Part shown: positions 16,592 to 24,991 of the stretch, one piece after another
Layout: each line of letters starts with the position of its first letter
Numbering within the stretch: the stretch's first letter is position 1
NCBI RefSeq assembly: GCF_015278315.1
Contig: NZ_JADIJE010000008.1
Location: 156,640 to 220,639, forward strand
Length of the DNA stretch: 64,000 bases
Reading direction: 5' to 3'
Source of the DNA: Microbacterium ureisolvens
Lineage (GTDB): Bacteria; Actinomycetota; Actinomycetes; Actinomycetales; Microbacteriaceae
Made by a program: the position numbers and the translations under genes
The notes under the pieces: model-generated
What the model was told of the DNA's origin: nothing
What the model saw: the letters and a program-made list of their open reading frames with translations, nothing else
Database searches by the model: none

Positions 16592-16624
16592 TACCGCGTT
16601 CGAGATCCCGACCCCTCGCCGTCG

Positions 16625-17134
16625 ATGACAGACGAACAGCTGCACATCACCCCGCGAGTGGGCCGCATCCTCATGTCGGAGGAGGCGATCTACGGACTCA
16701 TCCTCGTCTCCGGCATGATCGTCGTGAGCGGCTCGTCGAAGGGGACCTCCTGGGACGCCCTCATCACGGTGGCGATCACCGTGCTCGTCTTCTTCGCCGC
16801 GCACGTCTTCGCCGGCACCCTCGGTCGTCTGGCGGCCACGGACGGACGGGCGGGGCTCCGCGCGAGTCTCCGGGCATCGGCTCATCAGTCGGGCGGGATG
16901 CTGCTCGCCTCTGTGGCGCCGCTCGTCGTCCTGCTCCTCGGTGCCACGCGCGTCATCGACGACTCGTTCGCCCTGTGGACGGCCCTGATCGTGAACACCG
17001 TCCTGCTCGGTGCGCTGGGCTGGATCGCCGTCGCGCGGTGGAGCACGCACTGGCTGCCACGCATCCTCAGCGCGGTCATCACCGCCGCGTTCGGCGGCGT
17101 GCTGATCCTGCTGAAGGCGATCATCCACCACTGA
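16625..17134 (+). CDS. Conserved hypothetical membrane protein
   Basis: A 169-residue protein with four predicted membrane helices (about residues 22-38, 45-66, 94-112 and 117-165 with a break). It starts MTDEQLHITPRVGRILMSEE. The segment ASAHQSGGMLLASVAPLVVLLLG follows a basic cytoplasmic loop. No catalytic motif is visible. Its last 14 bases overlap the end of the convergent carboxymuconolactone decarboxylase-like gene. Confidence 0.65.
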   Translation: MTDEQLHITPRVGRILMSEEAIYGLILVSGMIVVSGSSKGTSWDALITVAITVLVFFAAHVFAGTLGRLAATDGRAGLRASLRASAHQSGGMLLASVAPLVVLLLGATRVIDDSFALWTALIVNTVLLGALGWIAVARWSTHWLPRILSAVITAAFGGVLILLKAIIHH

Positions 17135-17720
17135 CGTCGCGGGCGACCGCGCCCGGTGCGCGCAGAGCCGCCGTGAGTGCCGGACTCAGGCCGGGCACGT
17201 CGTCGACGGGGACGGCGAGCGCCTGGAGGGCCCTGCTGAAGTAGTTGCGCGCTGCCGCGGCGAGGGTGATGTCGACGATCTGCCGATCGCTGAAGCCGAC
17301 CGCCCGCAGGCGCAGCGTGTCGGCGTCTGTCATCGACGCGGCATCCGTCGACAGCTTCTCGGCGTACGCGACCACGGCGAGGTCCGCCTCGTCGAGGTCG
17401 GCGTCGGCATGGTCCCGGACGAGCCGGGCGAGCTGGTCCTCGTCGAAGAGACCGGCCCGCAGGCTCTTGCGCCCGTGCGCGAGCAGGCAGTGCTCCGAGC
17501 CGACGGCGCGCGCGGCACCGAGCGTCGCCAGTTCGTACGTGCGCAGGCCGATCGAGGGCACGATCGCGTGGATCAGGTCTTCGAAGGCGTGGTGCGCCTC
17601 GGGGTTCACCGCCATCGCGCGCGTGTGCGCGAAGACGAAGCCGTCGCCACGGAGGTCGCCGTCGTACATCTCGGCGACGTGGCCGGTCGCGTCGTCGATC
17701 TCCGGTGTGCTGACGATCAT
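17121..17720 (-). CDS. Carboxymuconolactone decarboxylase / AhpD-like protein
   Basis: A 199-residue all-helical protein of the CMD/AhpD-like superfamily. The signature segment GAARAVGSEHCLLAHGRKSL holds the Glu, a single Cys and the His of the active site, so a two-Cys CxxC redox centre is absent. The N-terminus is MIVSTPEIDDATGHVAEMYD. Stand-alone members are usually annotated as peroxidase-related, but peroxidase activity is doubtful with one cysteine. The ribosome site is AAAGGCAG. It follows the MFS gene, with a strong hairpin between. Confidence 0.85.
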   Translation of the reverse strand: MIVSTPEIDDATGHVAEMYDGDLRGDGFVFAHTRAMAVNPEAHHAFEDLIHAIVPSIGLRTYELATLGAARAVGSEHCLLAHGRKSLRAGLFDEDQLARLVRDHADADLDEADLAVVAYAEKLSTDAASMTDADTLRLRAVGFSDRQIVDITLAAAARNYFSRALQALAVPVDDVPGLSPALTAALRAPGAVARDVSGG

Positions 17721-17762
17721 CGTGCTGCCTTTCCCGTGGGAGCTTGGGGGCGCAACCAGAAT

Positions 17763-17803
17763 CGCGGATGCCCCACCCCTTGTCGAGGGGCGGGGCATCC
17801 GCG
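17763..17803 (-). terminator. GGATGCC-type hairpin after the MFS gene
   Basis: CGCGGATGCCCC pairs with GGGGCATCCGCG (12 bp), with an inner CCCCT/AGGGG stem and a TGTCG loop. It lies between the MFS stop and the next gene's start. Confidence 0.75.
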
Positions 17804-17830
17804 TGATACGTGGGGGCGAAGCCCCCGGGC

Positions 17831-19360
17831 TCAGTGGCCGACGGGCGCGCCCATCGGCTGATCGGCCGGCTTGCGGATCAGGAAGGCCCCGACAAGGAGC
17901 GGCAGCGAGAGGATGGCGGCGATCAGGAACGCGGCGTGCGTGCCGGCTGCTCCTGCCGCGACCTCGGAGGCGCCCGACGCCGTCGCCGCACTGGTGGCGG
18001 CGGCCATGACGCCGAACATCAGCGCGATGCCCGCTGCGCCCGCGACCTGCTGCACGGTGCCGACGACGGCCGAACCGTACGAATAGAACCGCGGCTGGAG
18101 CGATCCCAGCGACGCCGTGAACAGCGGCGTGAACGACAGCGCGAGCCCGAGCGACAGCACGGTCTGCGTGACGGCGATCACCCACACCGGCGTCGCCTCG
18201 GTGAACGTCGTGTACACCCACAGCATGCCGCTCGTGATGACCGCGCCCGGCACCAGCAGCACCCTCGTTCCCCAGCGGTCGTAGACCCGGCCGATGAGCG
18301 GGCCGGCGAGTCCCATCGCGAGAGCGCCGGGCAGCACCACCAGGCCCGCGGTCAGCGCGTCCACGCCGAGGACGTCCTGAAGGTAGAGCGGCACCACCGT
18401 GATCGCGCCGAAGAACGCCATCGACATGATCGCCATCTGGGCGATCGAGAGCGAGAAGTTGCCGCTGCGGAACACGCGGAGGTCCAGCAGGGCGTCGTCC
18501 TTGCGCTGCAGCACGACCTGGCGCCAGCCGAAGACGCCGAGCGCGACGACCCCGACGGCGAGGGACACGATCAGCGTGGTGGTCGACGCGGCGCTCGCGG
18601 CGGCGGCATCCGCTCCGCCCCCGTGCCCGCCCGCGCCCAGCTGGCTGAGTCCGAAGACCAGGCCGCCGAAACCGAGTGCCGACAGGATCACCGACGGCAC
18701 GTCGATCGGTGCGTGCGTGGTCTCGCCGAGGTTGTGGATCCAGCGGGCGCCGACGACGAGCGCGACGACGGCGATCGGGAGGACGACGCCGAAGATCCAG
18801 CGCCACTCGAAGCTGTTCAGGAGCGCGCCGGCGAGGGTCGGCCCGATGGCCGGCGCGAGTGACATCACGATGCTGACGCGGCCCATCATGCGTCCGCGGA
18901 TCGCCGCCGGCACGACGGTCATGAGCGTCGTCATGAGCAGGGGCATCATCACAGCGGTGCCCGAGGCCTGCACCACGCGCGCCGCGAGGAGCATGGGGAA
19001 GCCGGGCGACAGGAACGCCAGGAGCGTGCCGAGGGAGAACAGCCCCATGGCGGCGACGAACATCGCGCGCGTCGTGAAGCGGCGCAGCAGGAAGCCGGTG
19101 ATGGGGATGATCACGGCCATCGTCAGCATGAACGCGGTCGTGAGCCACTGCGCGGCGAGCGCCGTGATGCCGAGGTCGACGATGAGATGCGGGATCGCCA
19201 CGCCCATCGTGGTCTCGTTCAGGATCGCGACGAAGGCGGCCGCCAGGAGCAGCCAGATGACGCGGCTCTCCTCAGTGCTGAGCTTCGGCGTGCCGTCGGC
19301 CGACCGGCTCGAGACGGCGGGGAGGCTGCCGGTGCCGGGGGTCGTTTCGATGGCGGCCAT
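17831..19360 (-). CDS. MFS drug exporter, DHA2 (EmrB/QacA) family
   Basis: A 509-residue transporter with about 14 membrane helices. Diagnostic segments are ILNETTMGVAIPHLIVDLG in helix 1, the motif-C-like LAPAIGPTLAGALL and the loop motif GRVYDRWGTRVLL. DHA2 transporters expel hydrophobic drugs using proton motive force; the substrate is unknown. The start MAAIETTPG at 19360 has GAGGAG 7 nt upstream. No regulator is adjacent. A region rich in Ala and Gly near residue 235 is a loop between helices. Confidence 0.9.
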   Translation of the reverse strand: MAAIETTPGTGSLPAVSSRSADGTPKLSTEESRVIWLLLAAAFVAILNETTMGVAIPHLIVDLGITALAAQWLTTAFMLTMAVIIPITGFLLRRFTTRAMFVAAMGLFSLGTLLAFLSPGFPMLLAARVVQASGTAVMMPLLMTTLMTVVPAAIRGRMMGRVSIVMSLAPAIGPTLAGALLNSFEWRWIFGVVLPIAVVALVVGARWIHNLGETTHAPIDVPSVILSALGFGGLVFGLSQLGAGGHGGGADAAAASAASTTTLIVSLAVGVVALGVFGWRQVVLQRKDDALLDLRVFRSGNFSLSIAQMAIMSMAFFGAITVVPLYLQDVLGVDALTAGLVVLPGALAMGLAGPLIGRVYDRWGTRVLLVPGAVITSGMLWVYTTFTEATPVWVIAVTQTVLSLGLALSFTPLFTASLGSLQPRFYSYGSAVVGTVQQVAGAAGIALMFGVMAAATSAATASGASEVAAGAAGTHAAFLIAAILSLPLLVGAFLIRKPADQPMGAPVGH

Positions 19361-19492
19361 GGGTCGTCTCCTCGAGGCTCGGATGGGCAGCGATGTGCCA
19401 CCCGAGGATGGCAAGCCTTCAGGATAACCACAGGTTCCGACATCCCATTCCCGATCCGGGAACGGATGCCGGCGGTCAGCCGACCCGCCGGA

Positions 19493-19702
19493 TCAGCGGT
19501 CGGAGCGCTCGGCCTCCGGGCCGTTCCAGTCCTCCGAGCCGATGGCGTCGGTGGGCTCGGCTTCCGGCTCGCGATCCTCGATGTTCTTCGGAAGCGGGTT
19601 GACGACCTCCTCATGCGGGATCGCCTGGAGCTCGTCGATCTCCTTGCGCAGCTCGGCGAGGTCGCTGCCGTCGTGTTCGGGCCGGTCGGGAGTCGAGTTC
19701 AT
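19493..19702 (-). CDS. Small acidic conserved protein
   Basis: A 69-residue, strongly acidic, probably disordered protein starting MNSTPDRPEHDGSDLAELRKEI, with a helical stretch (LAELRKEIDELQAIPHEEVVN) and an acidic tail. I do not recognise a function. It is divergent from the ABC exporter with only 41 bp between the two start codons. A TAGGCT box ends exactly 6 nt before its ATG and interlocks with the exporter promoter. Confidence 0.65.
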   Translation of the reverse strand: MNSTPDRPEHDGSDLAELRKEIDELQAIPHEEVVNPLPKNIEDREPEAEPTDAIGSEDWNGPEAERSDR

Positions 19703-19708
19703 GGCACG

Positions 19709-19737
19709 AGCCTAGCGTCGGCGACGCTGATTAGGCT
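19709..19737. promoter_or_regulatory. Interlocked divergent promoters
   Basis: AGCCTA-N17-TAGGCT forms two face-to-face promoters. TAGGCT at 19732-19737 ends 6 nt before GTG 19744, and its mirror image ends 6 nt before the ATG at 19702 on the minus strand. Each -10 occupies the other's -35 slot. The centre holds a GCGTC-GGC-GACGC palindrome. Confidence 0.55.
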
Positions 19738-19743
19738 GGCGGA

Positions 19744-21774
19744 GTGAGCATGCGCGGCGGTGGTGGCGGGGGAGGGCACCCCGGGTTCCGGCCCGTCGAC
19801 ACCGAGGCGCAGCGCAAGGCCAACGCCGAGGCGCCCGAGATCCCGAACCTGGGCCGGCGGGTGGTCGCGCTCTTCCGCCCCTACACATGGCCGATCGTCG
19901 TCACCGGCATCCTGGTGGTGGCCGGCGCCGGCATCGCGGTCATCCCGCCGCTGCTGGTGCAGAAGGTCTTCGACGACGCGCTGTTCCCCGTCGACGGGTC
20001 CGCGCCCGACCTCACGCTGCTGTGGCAGCTGGTGGTGGCGATGATCGCGCTGTTCCTCCTGTCCGCCGCGGTGGGCGTGGCGCAGACGTGGCTGACCTCC
20101 ACGGTCGGCAACCGCGTGACCGGCGACCTGCGCGTGAAGCTCTTCGACCACCTGCAGTCGATGGAGCTCGGCTTCTTCACCCGCACCAAGACCGGCGTCA
20201 TCCAGTCCCGACTGCAGAACGACGTCGGCGGCGTCTCGGGCGTCCTCACCAACACCGTCACCAGCATCCTCGGCAACACCGTCACCGTGGTCGCCTCGCT
20301 CGTGGCGATGATCCTCATCGACTGGCGGCTGACCATCATCGCCGTCGTGCTGATGCCGTTCCTCGTGATCGTTCAGCGCCGCGTGGGTCAGGTGCGCGCA
20401 CGAATCGCGGGCGAGACGCAGGAGTCGCTGTCGGAGCTGACCTCCATCACGCAGGAGACGCTGAGCGTCTCGGGCATCCTGCTGTCGAAGTCGTTCAACC
20501 GGCAGCGCACCGAGTCGACGCGCTACGCCGACGAGAACGTCAACCAAGTGCGCCTGCAGGTGCGGCGGGCCATGAGCGGCCAGGGCTTCTTCGCCGTCGT
20601 GCAGGTGATCATGGCGAGCGTGCCGGCGATCATCTACCTCGTGTCGGGCTACCTGATCGGCGGCGGCACCGACGCGATCACCGCCGGCACGATCGTCGCG
20701 TTCACGACGGTCCAGGCGCGCCTCCTCATGCCCCTCATGGGTCTCATGCGCGTCTCGCTCGACCTGCAGACCTCGTCCGCGCTGTTCGCCCGCATCTTCG
20801 AGTACCTCGATCTCGTGCCCGCCATCCGCGACGCACCCGACGCGGTCGACGTCGCCGACGCGCCGGGTCCGCTCGGACGCATCGAGTTCCGCGACGTCGT
20901 CTTCCGGTATCCGGATGCCGCCCCCGACGCCCGCGCGACGCTGCAGGGCGTGTCGTTCACGGCGGAGCCGGGTCAGCACGTCGCCTTCGTCGGCCCTTCG
21001 GGCGCCGGCAAGACCACCGTGCTGTACCTGACGCCGCGCCTGTACGAGGCATCCGGCGGGTCCGTCCTCTTCGCCGGCGAGGACGTGCGCCGGCTCCACC
21101 AGGAGTCGATCGTCGACCACGTCGGCATCGTGTCGCAGGAGACCTACCTCTTCCACGCGACGATCCGCGAGAACCTGCGGTACGCGAAGCCCGACGCGAC
21201 GGATGCCGAGCTCGAGGCCGCCTGCCGCGCCGCCAACATCCACCACGTGATCGAACGGTTCGAGAAGGGGTACGACACCGTCGTCGGCGAGCGCGGCTAC
21301 CGGCTCTCGGGCGGCGAGAAGCAGCGGATCGCCATCGCCCGCGTGCTGCTCAAGGACCCGCCCGTGCTGCTGCTGGACGAGGCCACCTCGGCGCTGGACA
21401 CGGTGTCCGAGCGCGTCGTGCAGGAGGCGCTCGACGCCGCCGCGCGCGGCCGCACCACGCTGTCGATCGCGCACCGGCTGTCGACGGTGATCGCCGCCGA
21501 CGTGATCCACGTGGTCGAAGCCGGCCGCATCGTCGAATCCGGCACGCACGCCTCGCTGCTGGCGGCCGGCGGGCTGTACGCCGAGCTGGCGGCGCAGCAG
21601 CTCGCGACGACGAGGATCCTCGAGGCCGAAGCCGAGGTGGAGGACTCCGAGCCCCCGGCCGACCACCCCGAACGTCGCGCCGACACGGCGCCGGACACCC
21701 CCGTCGTCGCCCCGAGCGAAGTGCTCGCCGCGGGTCGCGGCAGCGTCGGCGACCCCGAGTCCGATCAGCGCTGA
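19744..21774 (+). CDS. ABC exporter, fused permease and ATPase (half transporter)
   Basis: A 676-residue half-size exporter. A Gly-rich N-terminus (MRGGGGGGGHPGF) precedes six membrane helices (about residues 50-330) and a nucleotide-binding domain with Walker A GPSGAGKT at residue 417, Q-loop SQETYLF, signature LSGGE, Walker B VLLLDEATSALD and the H-loop histidine in IAHRLS. The C-terminal 60 residues are acidic and Pro-rich. It works as a dimer exporting lipids, drugs or peptides; the substrate is unknown. A leaderless GTG start is likely. Confidence 0.93.
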   Translation: MSMRGGGGGGGHPGFRPVDTEAQRKANAEAPEIPNLGRRVVALFRPYTWPIVVTGILVVAGAGIAVIPPLLVQKVFDDALFPVDGSAPDLTLLWQLVVAMIALFLLSAAVGVAQTWLTSTVGNRVTGDLRVKLFDHLQSMELGFFTRTKTGVIQSRLQNDVGGVSGVLTNTVTSILGNTVTVVASLVAMILIDWRLTIIAVVLMPFLVIVQRRVGQVRARIAGETQESLSELTSITQETLSVSGILLSKSFNRQRTESTRYADENVNQVRLQVRRAMSGQGFFAVVQVIMASVPAIIYLVSGYLIGGGTDAITAGTIVAFTTVQARLLMPLMGLMRVSLDLQTSSALFARIFEYLDLVPAIRDAPDAVDVADAPGPLGRIEFRDVVFRYPDAAPDARATLQGVSFTAEPGQHVAFVGPSGAGKTTVLYLTPRLYEASGGSVLFAGEDVRRLHQESIVDHVGIVSQETYLFHATIRENLRYAKPDATDAELEAACRAANIHHVIERFEKGYDTVVGERGYRLSGGEKQRIAIARVLLKDPPVLLLDEATSALDTVSERVVQEALDAAARGRTTLSIAHRLSTVIAADVIHVVEAGRIVESGTHASLLAAGGLYAELAAQQLATTRILEAEAEVEDSEPPADHPERRADTAPDTPVVAPSEVLAAGRGSVGDPESDQR

Positions 21775-21831
21775 GCGCGCCGCGCGATCTCGGCGAGCCA
21801 CCCGCAGGCGCTCACCAGCGGCGGGCTGACC

Positions 21832-22785
21832 TCACCAGAGCCGCGCGGCTGCCACCGCCGTCGCCGCGGGGTCGCTCAGGACCGGATCGCCCGAACGCGA
21901 CCACAGTTCGCGGGCGAACGCCCCGAGCTCGCGCCGGTACGCGTCGTCGGCGTGGTCGCGCGCGAGGTCGACGAGGGGCGGCAGGTCCATCGCCAGGATG
22001 AGACGCACGCGGGCTGCCGCGGCGCGAGTCTGACCGGCGGCATCCAGCACCGCGATCCCGCCGCCGAGCGCCTCGAGGTAGTCGCGCAGCACGGGCAGCT
22101 CGCCCTTGTGCTGCGTGATCGACGAGCCGTCGGCGCGCTCGCGCCACTCCACCACGACGTCGGGGATGACGTCGAACGCACGGGCGCGTGTGTACATCTG
22201 CTGTGCGACGATCTGGTCCTCGTAGGCCTTGCCGACGGGAAAGCGGAGGCCGGTGCGGTGCCACAGGTCGGTGCGGCTGACCTTCGACCACGCGACGATG
22301 TTGCCCGATGCCTCGGGGTGGTCGGCGAGGGTGGTGCCGACGCGGGCCGGATCGGTGGCGGCGGATACCCACGGCTGCACACCGCCGGCCTCGTAGCCGC
22401 CGGCGGTGTCGGGCCGCAGCCGCACGTAGGCTCCGACGGCGAAGTCGCTGCCGCTGGCGGTCACCGTGCCGACCAGGCGCTCGAGGGCGTGCGGAGTGAG
22501 CCGGTCGTCGGCGTCGAGGAATCCGACGAAGGGCGTGCGCACGAGGTCCAGCGCGGTGTTCCGCGCCGCCCCGAGCCCGCTCTGCTCGCGGTGGTGCACG
22601 ACCTGGAACCGCTGGTCGATCGCCGCTGCGGCGTCGAACAGCGCGCCCGTCTCGTCGGTCGAGGCGTCATCGACCAGGATGGCCGTCCAGTCGGTGCGCG
22701 TCTGGGCGCGCAGCGAGTCCAGCGCCTCGGCGGCGTAGAGGGCCACGTCGTAGCCGGGGACGATGACGGTCACGGCGGGGGGCAC
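21832..22785 (-). CDS. Family 2 glycosyltransferase
   Basis: A 317-residue GT-A fold glycosyltransferase. It begins MPPAVTVIVPGYDVALYAAEALDSL, with the nucleotide-sugar region ILVDDASTDETGALF, GLGAARNTAL and the DXD-like FLDADDRLTP. The C-terminal 120 residues are helical and lack membrane segments, so it acts in the cytosol, probably on a cell-surface polysaccharide or teichoic acid-like polymer. No other glycan genes are adjacent, so it is an orphan. A TAGGAT box ends 6 nt before the GTG start. Confidence 0.9.
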   Translation of the reverse strand: MPPAVTVIVPGYDVALYAAEALDSLRAQTRTDWTAILVDDASTDETGALFDAAAAIDQRFQVVHHREQSGLGAARNTALDLVRTPFVGFLDADDRLTPHALERLVGTVTASGSDFAVGAYVRLRPDTAGGYEAGGVQPWVSAATDPARVGTTLADHPEASGNIVAWSKVSRTDLWHRTGLRFPVGKAYEDQIVAQQMYTRARAFDVIPDVVVEWRERADGSSITQHKGELPVLRDYLEALGGGIAVLDAAGQTRAAAARVRLILAMDLPPLVDLARDHADDAYRRELGAFARELWSRSGDPVLSDPAATAVAAARLW

Positions 22786-22791
22786 CGTCCG

Positions 22792-22797
22792 ATCCTA
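22792..22797 (-). promoter_or_regulatory. -10 element, glycosyltransferase gene
   Basis: On the minus strand TAGGAT ends exactly 6 nt before GTG 22785. Confidence 0.45.
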
Positions 22798-22853
22798 TGG
22801 GCGACCCGCGGACCCGGGCGCGGCAGCGCACGCGTATGACACCGCGTCACGGA

Positions 22854-22950
22854 ATCGGATCCGCAGGAGCGGAGCGCCGCTGCGACACGCCGATCCGGCG
22901 TCGGATCGCGCGGCGCGCCGCGCTCCGCGGCCCGCACGAGCGGATCCGAT
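22854..22950. repeat. 97-bp nested inverted repeat past the NAD operon
   Basis: Three nested perfect stems share one centre: ATCGGATCCGC/GCGGATCCGAT (22854-22864, 22940-22950), GCGGAGCGC/GCGCTCCGC (22869-22877, 22920-22928) and CGATCC/GGATCG (22891-22896, 22903-22908). It lies 19 bases past the nifS stop. It could be a terminator, a structured RNA or a decayed palindromic element. Confidence 0.7.
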
Positions 22951-22968
22951 CTTGCGTCGGCGTGCCGA

Positions 22969-24117
22969 TCAGCGCACGGCGGCGACGGATGCCTCGACCG
23001 CGTCGGCGACGGCATCCAGGGGCGCGTTCAGCCAGCGCGGGAACGTGAACCTCACCGCGGTCTGCGCGATCTCGGGCGCGATGCCCATCGCCACGAGCAC
23101 GTGAGACGGCTCGTCGCTGCCCGCCGCGCACGCGGAGCCGCTGGAGGACACCACGCCGCGGCGTTCGAGTTCGAGGAGCACCGCCTCGCCGCTCGTGCCC
23201 TCGAACGTGAAGCTGGCGGTGCCTGCGAGGCGGTGCACCGGGTCGCCGGTGAGGCGCGCCGAGGGCACGCGCTCGCAGACGCGGGCGATGAAGCGGTCGC
23301 GGATCGCCGAGACGCGAGCGGATGCCTCGACCCGCTCGGCTTCGGCCAGCTCGAGCGCGGTCGCGAACCCGACCGCTCCCGCGACGTCCTCGGTGCCGCT
23401 GCGGCGCCCGCGCTCCTGCCCGCCGCCGTGGAGCAGGGGCTCGAGCGGGACGCGGCCCCGCACGCCCAGGACCCCCATGCCCTTCGGGGCGCCCAGCTTG
23501 TGGCCGGCGAGCGAGATGGCGTCGTAGCCGAGCTCCTCGGCCGAGAGCGGAAGCCAGCCGGCGGCCTGCACCGCGTCGAGGTGCAGCGGGACGCGCGCTT
23601 CGCGGGCGACGGCGGCGAGGGCCGCGACATCCTGCACCGTCCCGACTTCGTTGTTCGCGTACCCGACGCTCACCAGCACCGTGTCGTCGCGCAGGGCGGC
23701 GGTCGCGGCATCCGTCGACACCCGCGCGTGCTCGTCGACCGGCACGAGCGTCGCGTCGTACCCGTGCACGCGCTCGAGGTAGTCGACCGACTCGAGCACC
23801 GACTCGTGCTCGATGGGGGTGGTGACCACGTGCGCGCGCCGGTCGGGGCGCCGCTGCGCCGCCGCGATCGCGATGCCCTTGACCGCGAGGTTGTTGGCCT
23901 CCGTGCCGCCCGAGGTGAACACGATGTCGCCGCTGCGGAGGCCCAGCACGCGCGCGACGCGCGAGCGGGCGTCGGCGAGGGCGTCGGCGGCAGCCTCGCC
24001 CACGGTGTGATGGCTCGAGGGGTTGCCGTACCAGCGGGTGAGGTACGGCATCATCGCCTCGAGGACTTCGGGGCGAACCGGCGTCGTGGCGGCATTGTCG
24101 AGGTACAGCATGCTCAT
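22969..24117 (-). CDS. Cysteine desulfurase (NifS/IscS type) of the NAD operon
   Basis: A 382-residue PLP enzyme that takes sulfur from cysteine. It begins MSMLYLDNAATTPVRPEVLEAM; the PLP lysine is in SLAGHKLGAPKG and the catalytic cysteine loop is SSSGSACAAGSDEPSHVL. It starts 16 nt after nadC in the same operon, so its likely job is sulfur supply for the [4Fe-4S] cluster of quinolinate synthase NadA, a pairing known in other bacteria. It could also serve general Fe-S or thio-modification needs. Confidence 0.93.
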   Translation of the reverse strand: MSMLYLDNAATTPVRPEVLEAMMPYLTRWYGNPSSHHTVGEAAADALADARSRVARVLGLRSGDIVFTSGGTEANNLAVKGIAIAAAQRRPDRRAHVVTTPIEHESVLESVDYLERVHGYDATLVPVDEHARVSTDAATAALRDDTVLVSVGYANNEVGTVQDVAALAAVAREARVPLHLDAVQAAGWLPLSAEELGYDAISLAGHKLGAPKGMGVLGVRGRVPLEPLLHGGGQERGRRSGTEDVAGAVGFATALELAEAERVEASARVSAIRDRFIARVCERVPSARLTGDPVHRLAGTASFTFEGTSGEAVLLELERRGVVSSSGSACAAGSDEPSHVLVAMGIAPEIAQTAVRFTFPRWLNAPLDAVADAVEASVAAVR

Positions 24118-24133
24118 GGCGGTATCCAGCAGC

Positions 24134-24991
24134 TCAGTCGGCGTCGATCCGCACGTCGAGGCCGAGGTCGAGGGCGCGCGCCGAGTGGGTCAGCGCACCG
24201 ACCGAGATGACGTCGACGCCGGTCTCGGCGATCGCCCGCACGGTGTCCAGCGACACGCCGCCGGAGGCCTCCACCGTCGCGCGTCCCGCGACCTGCGCGA
24301 CGCCGGTGCGCAGGTCGTCGAGCGAGAAGTTGTCGAGCATGATCGTGCCGATGCCGGCGGCGAGCACGGGCTCGATCTGCTCCAGCGAGTCCACCTCCAC
24401 CTCGATGTGCGTCGTGTGGGGGAGGAGGTCCTTCGCCGCGAGCAGGGCAGCCGTCGTCGAGACGCCCTTCTGTGCCAGCACGGCGAGGTGGTTGTCCTTG
24501 GCCATGACAGCATCCGACAGGGAGTGACGGTGATTGCGCCCGCCGCCGTCGCGCACCGCCTTGCGCTCGAACGCCCGGAGTCCGGGCGTGGTCTTGCGCG
24601 TGTCGGCGATGCGGGCCCCGGTGTGGGCCACCTCGGCGACGTACGCGCCGGTGAGGGTCGCTATGCCCGACATCCGCTGCACGAAGTTGAGCCCGATGCG
24701 CTCGGCGGTCAGCACGCCGCGCGCGGGGCCGGTCACCACCGCCAGCACGGCGCCGGGCTCGAACCACTCGCCGTCCAGGGCGACGAGGTCGACCTCGATC
24801 GCGGGGTCGGTGAGGCGGAAGGCTGCCTCGAACACGTCGCCGCCCGAGAACACGCCGTGCTCCCGGGCGACCAGGTCGGCGCGGGCGACGGCGTTCTCGG
24901 GGATCAGCGCCTCGCTCGTGAGGTCGCCCCACGGCGCGTCCTCTTCGAGCGCGGCAGTCACGGCGCGGTCGATCACGGCACGGGTCAGCAT
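24134..24991 (-). CDS. nadC: Quinolinate phosphoribosyltransferase
   Basis: A 285-residue enzyme that converts quinolinate and PRPP to nicotinate mononucleotide, the third step of de novo NAD synthesis. Family motifs are FVQRMSGIATLTGAYV, ADTRKTTPGLRAFERKAVRDGGGRNHR and MLDNFSLDDL with ASGGVSLDTVRAIAETGVDVISVGAL. The ATG overlaps the nadB stop by seven bases (ATGCTGA), indicating translational coupling. Length and motifs are complete. Confidence 0.96.
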   Translation of the reverse strand: MLTRAVIDRAVTAALEEDAPWGDLTSEALIPENAVARADLVAREHGVFSGGDVFEAAFRLTDPAIEVDLVALDGEWFEPGAVLAVVTGPARGVLTAERIGLNFVQRMSGIATLTGAYVAEVAHTGARIADTRKTTPGLRAFERKAVRDGGGRNHRHSLSDAVMAKDNHLAVLAQKGVSTTAALLAAKDLLPHTTHIEVEVDSLEQIEPVLAAGIGTIMLDNFSLDDLRTGVAQVAGRATVEASGGVSLDTVRAIAETGVDVISVGALTHSARALDLGLDVRIDAD

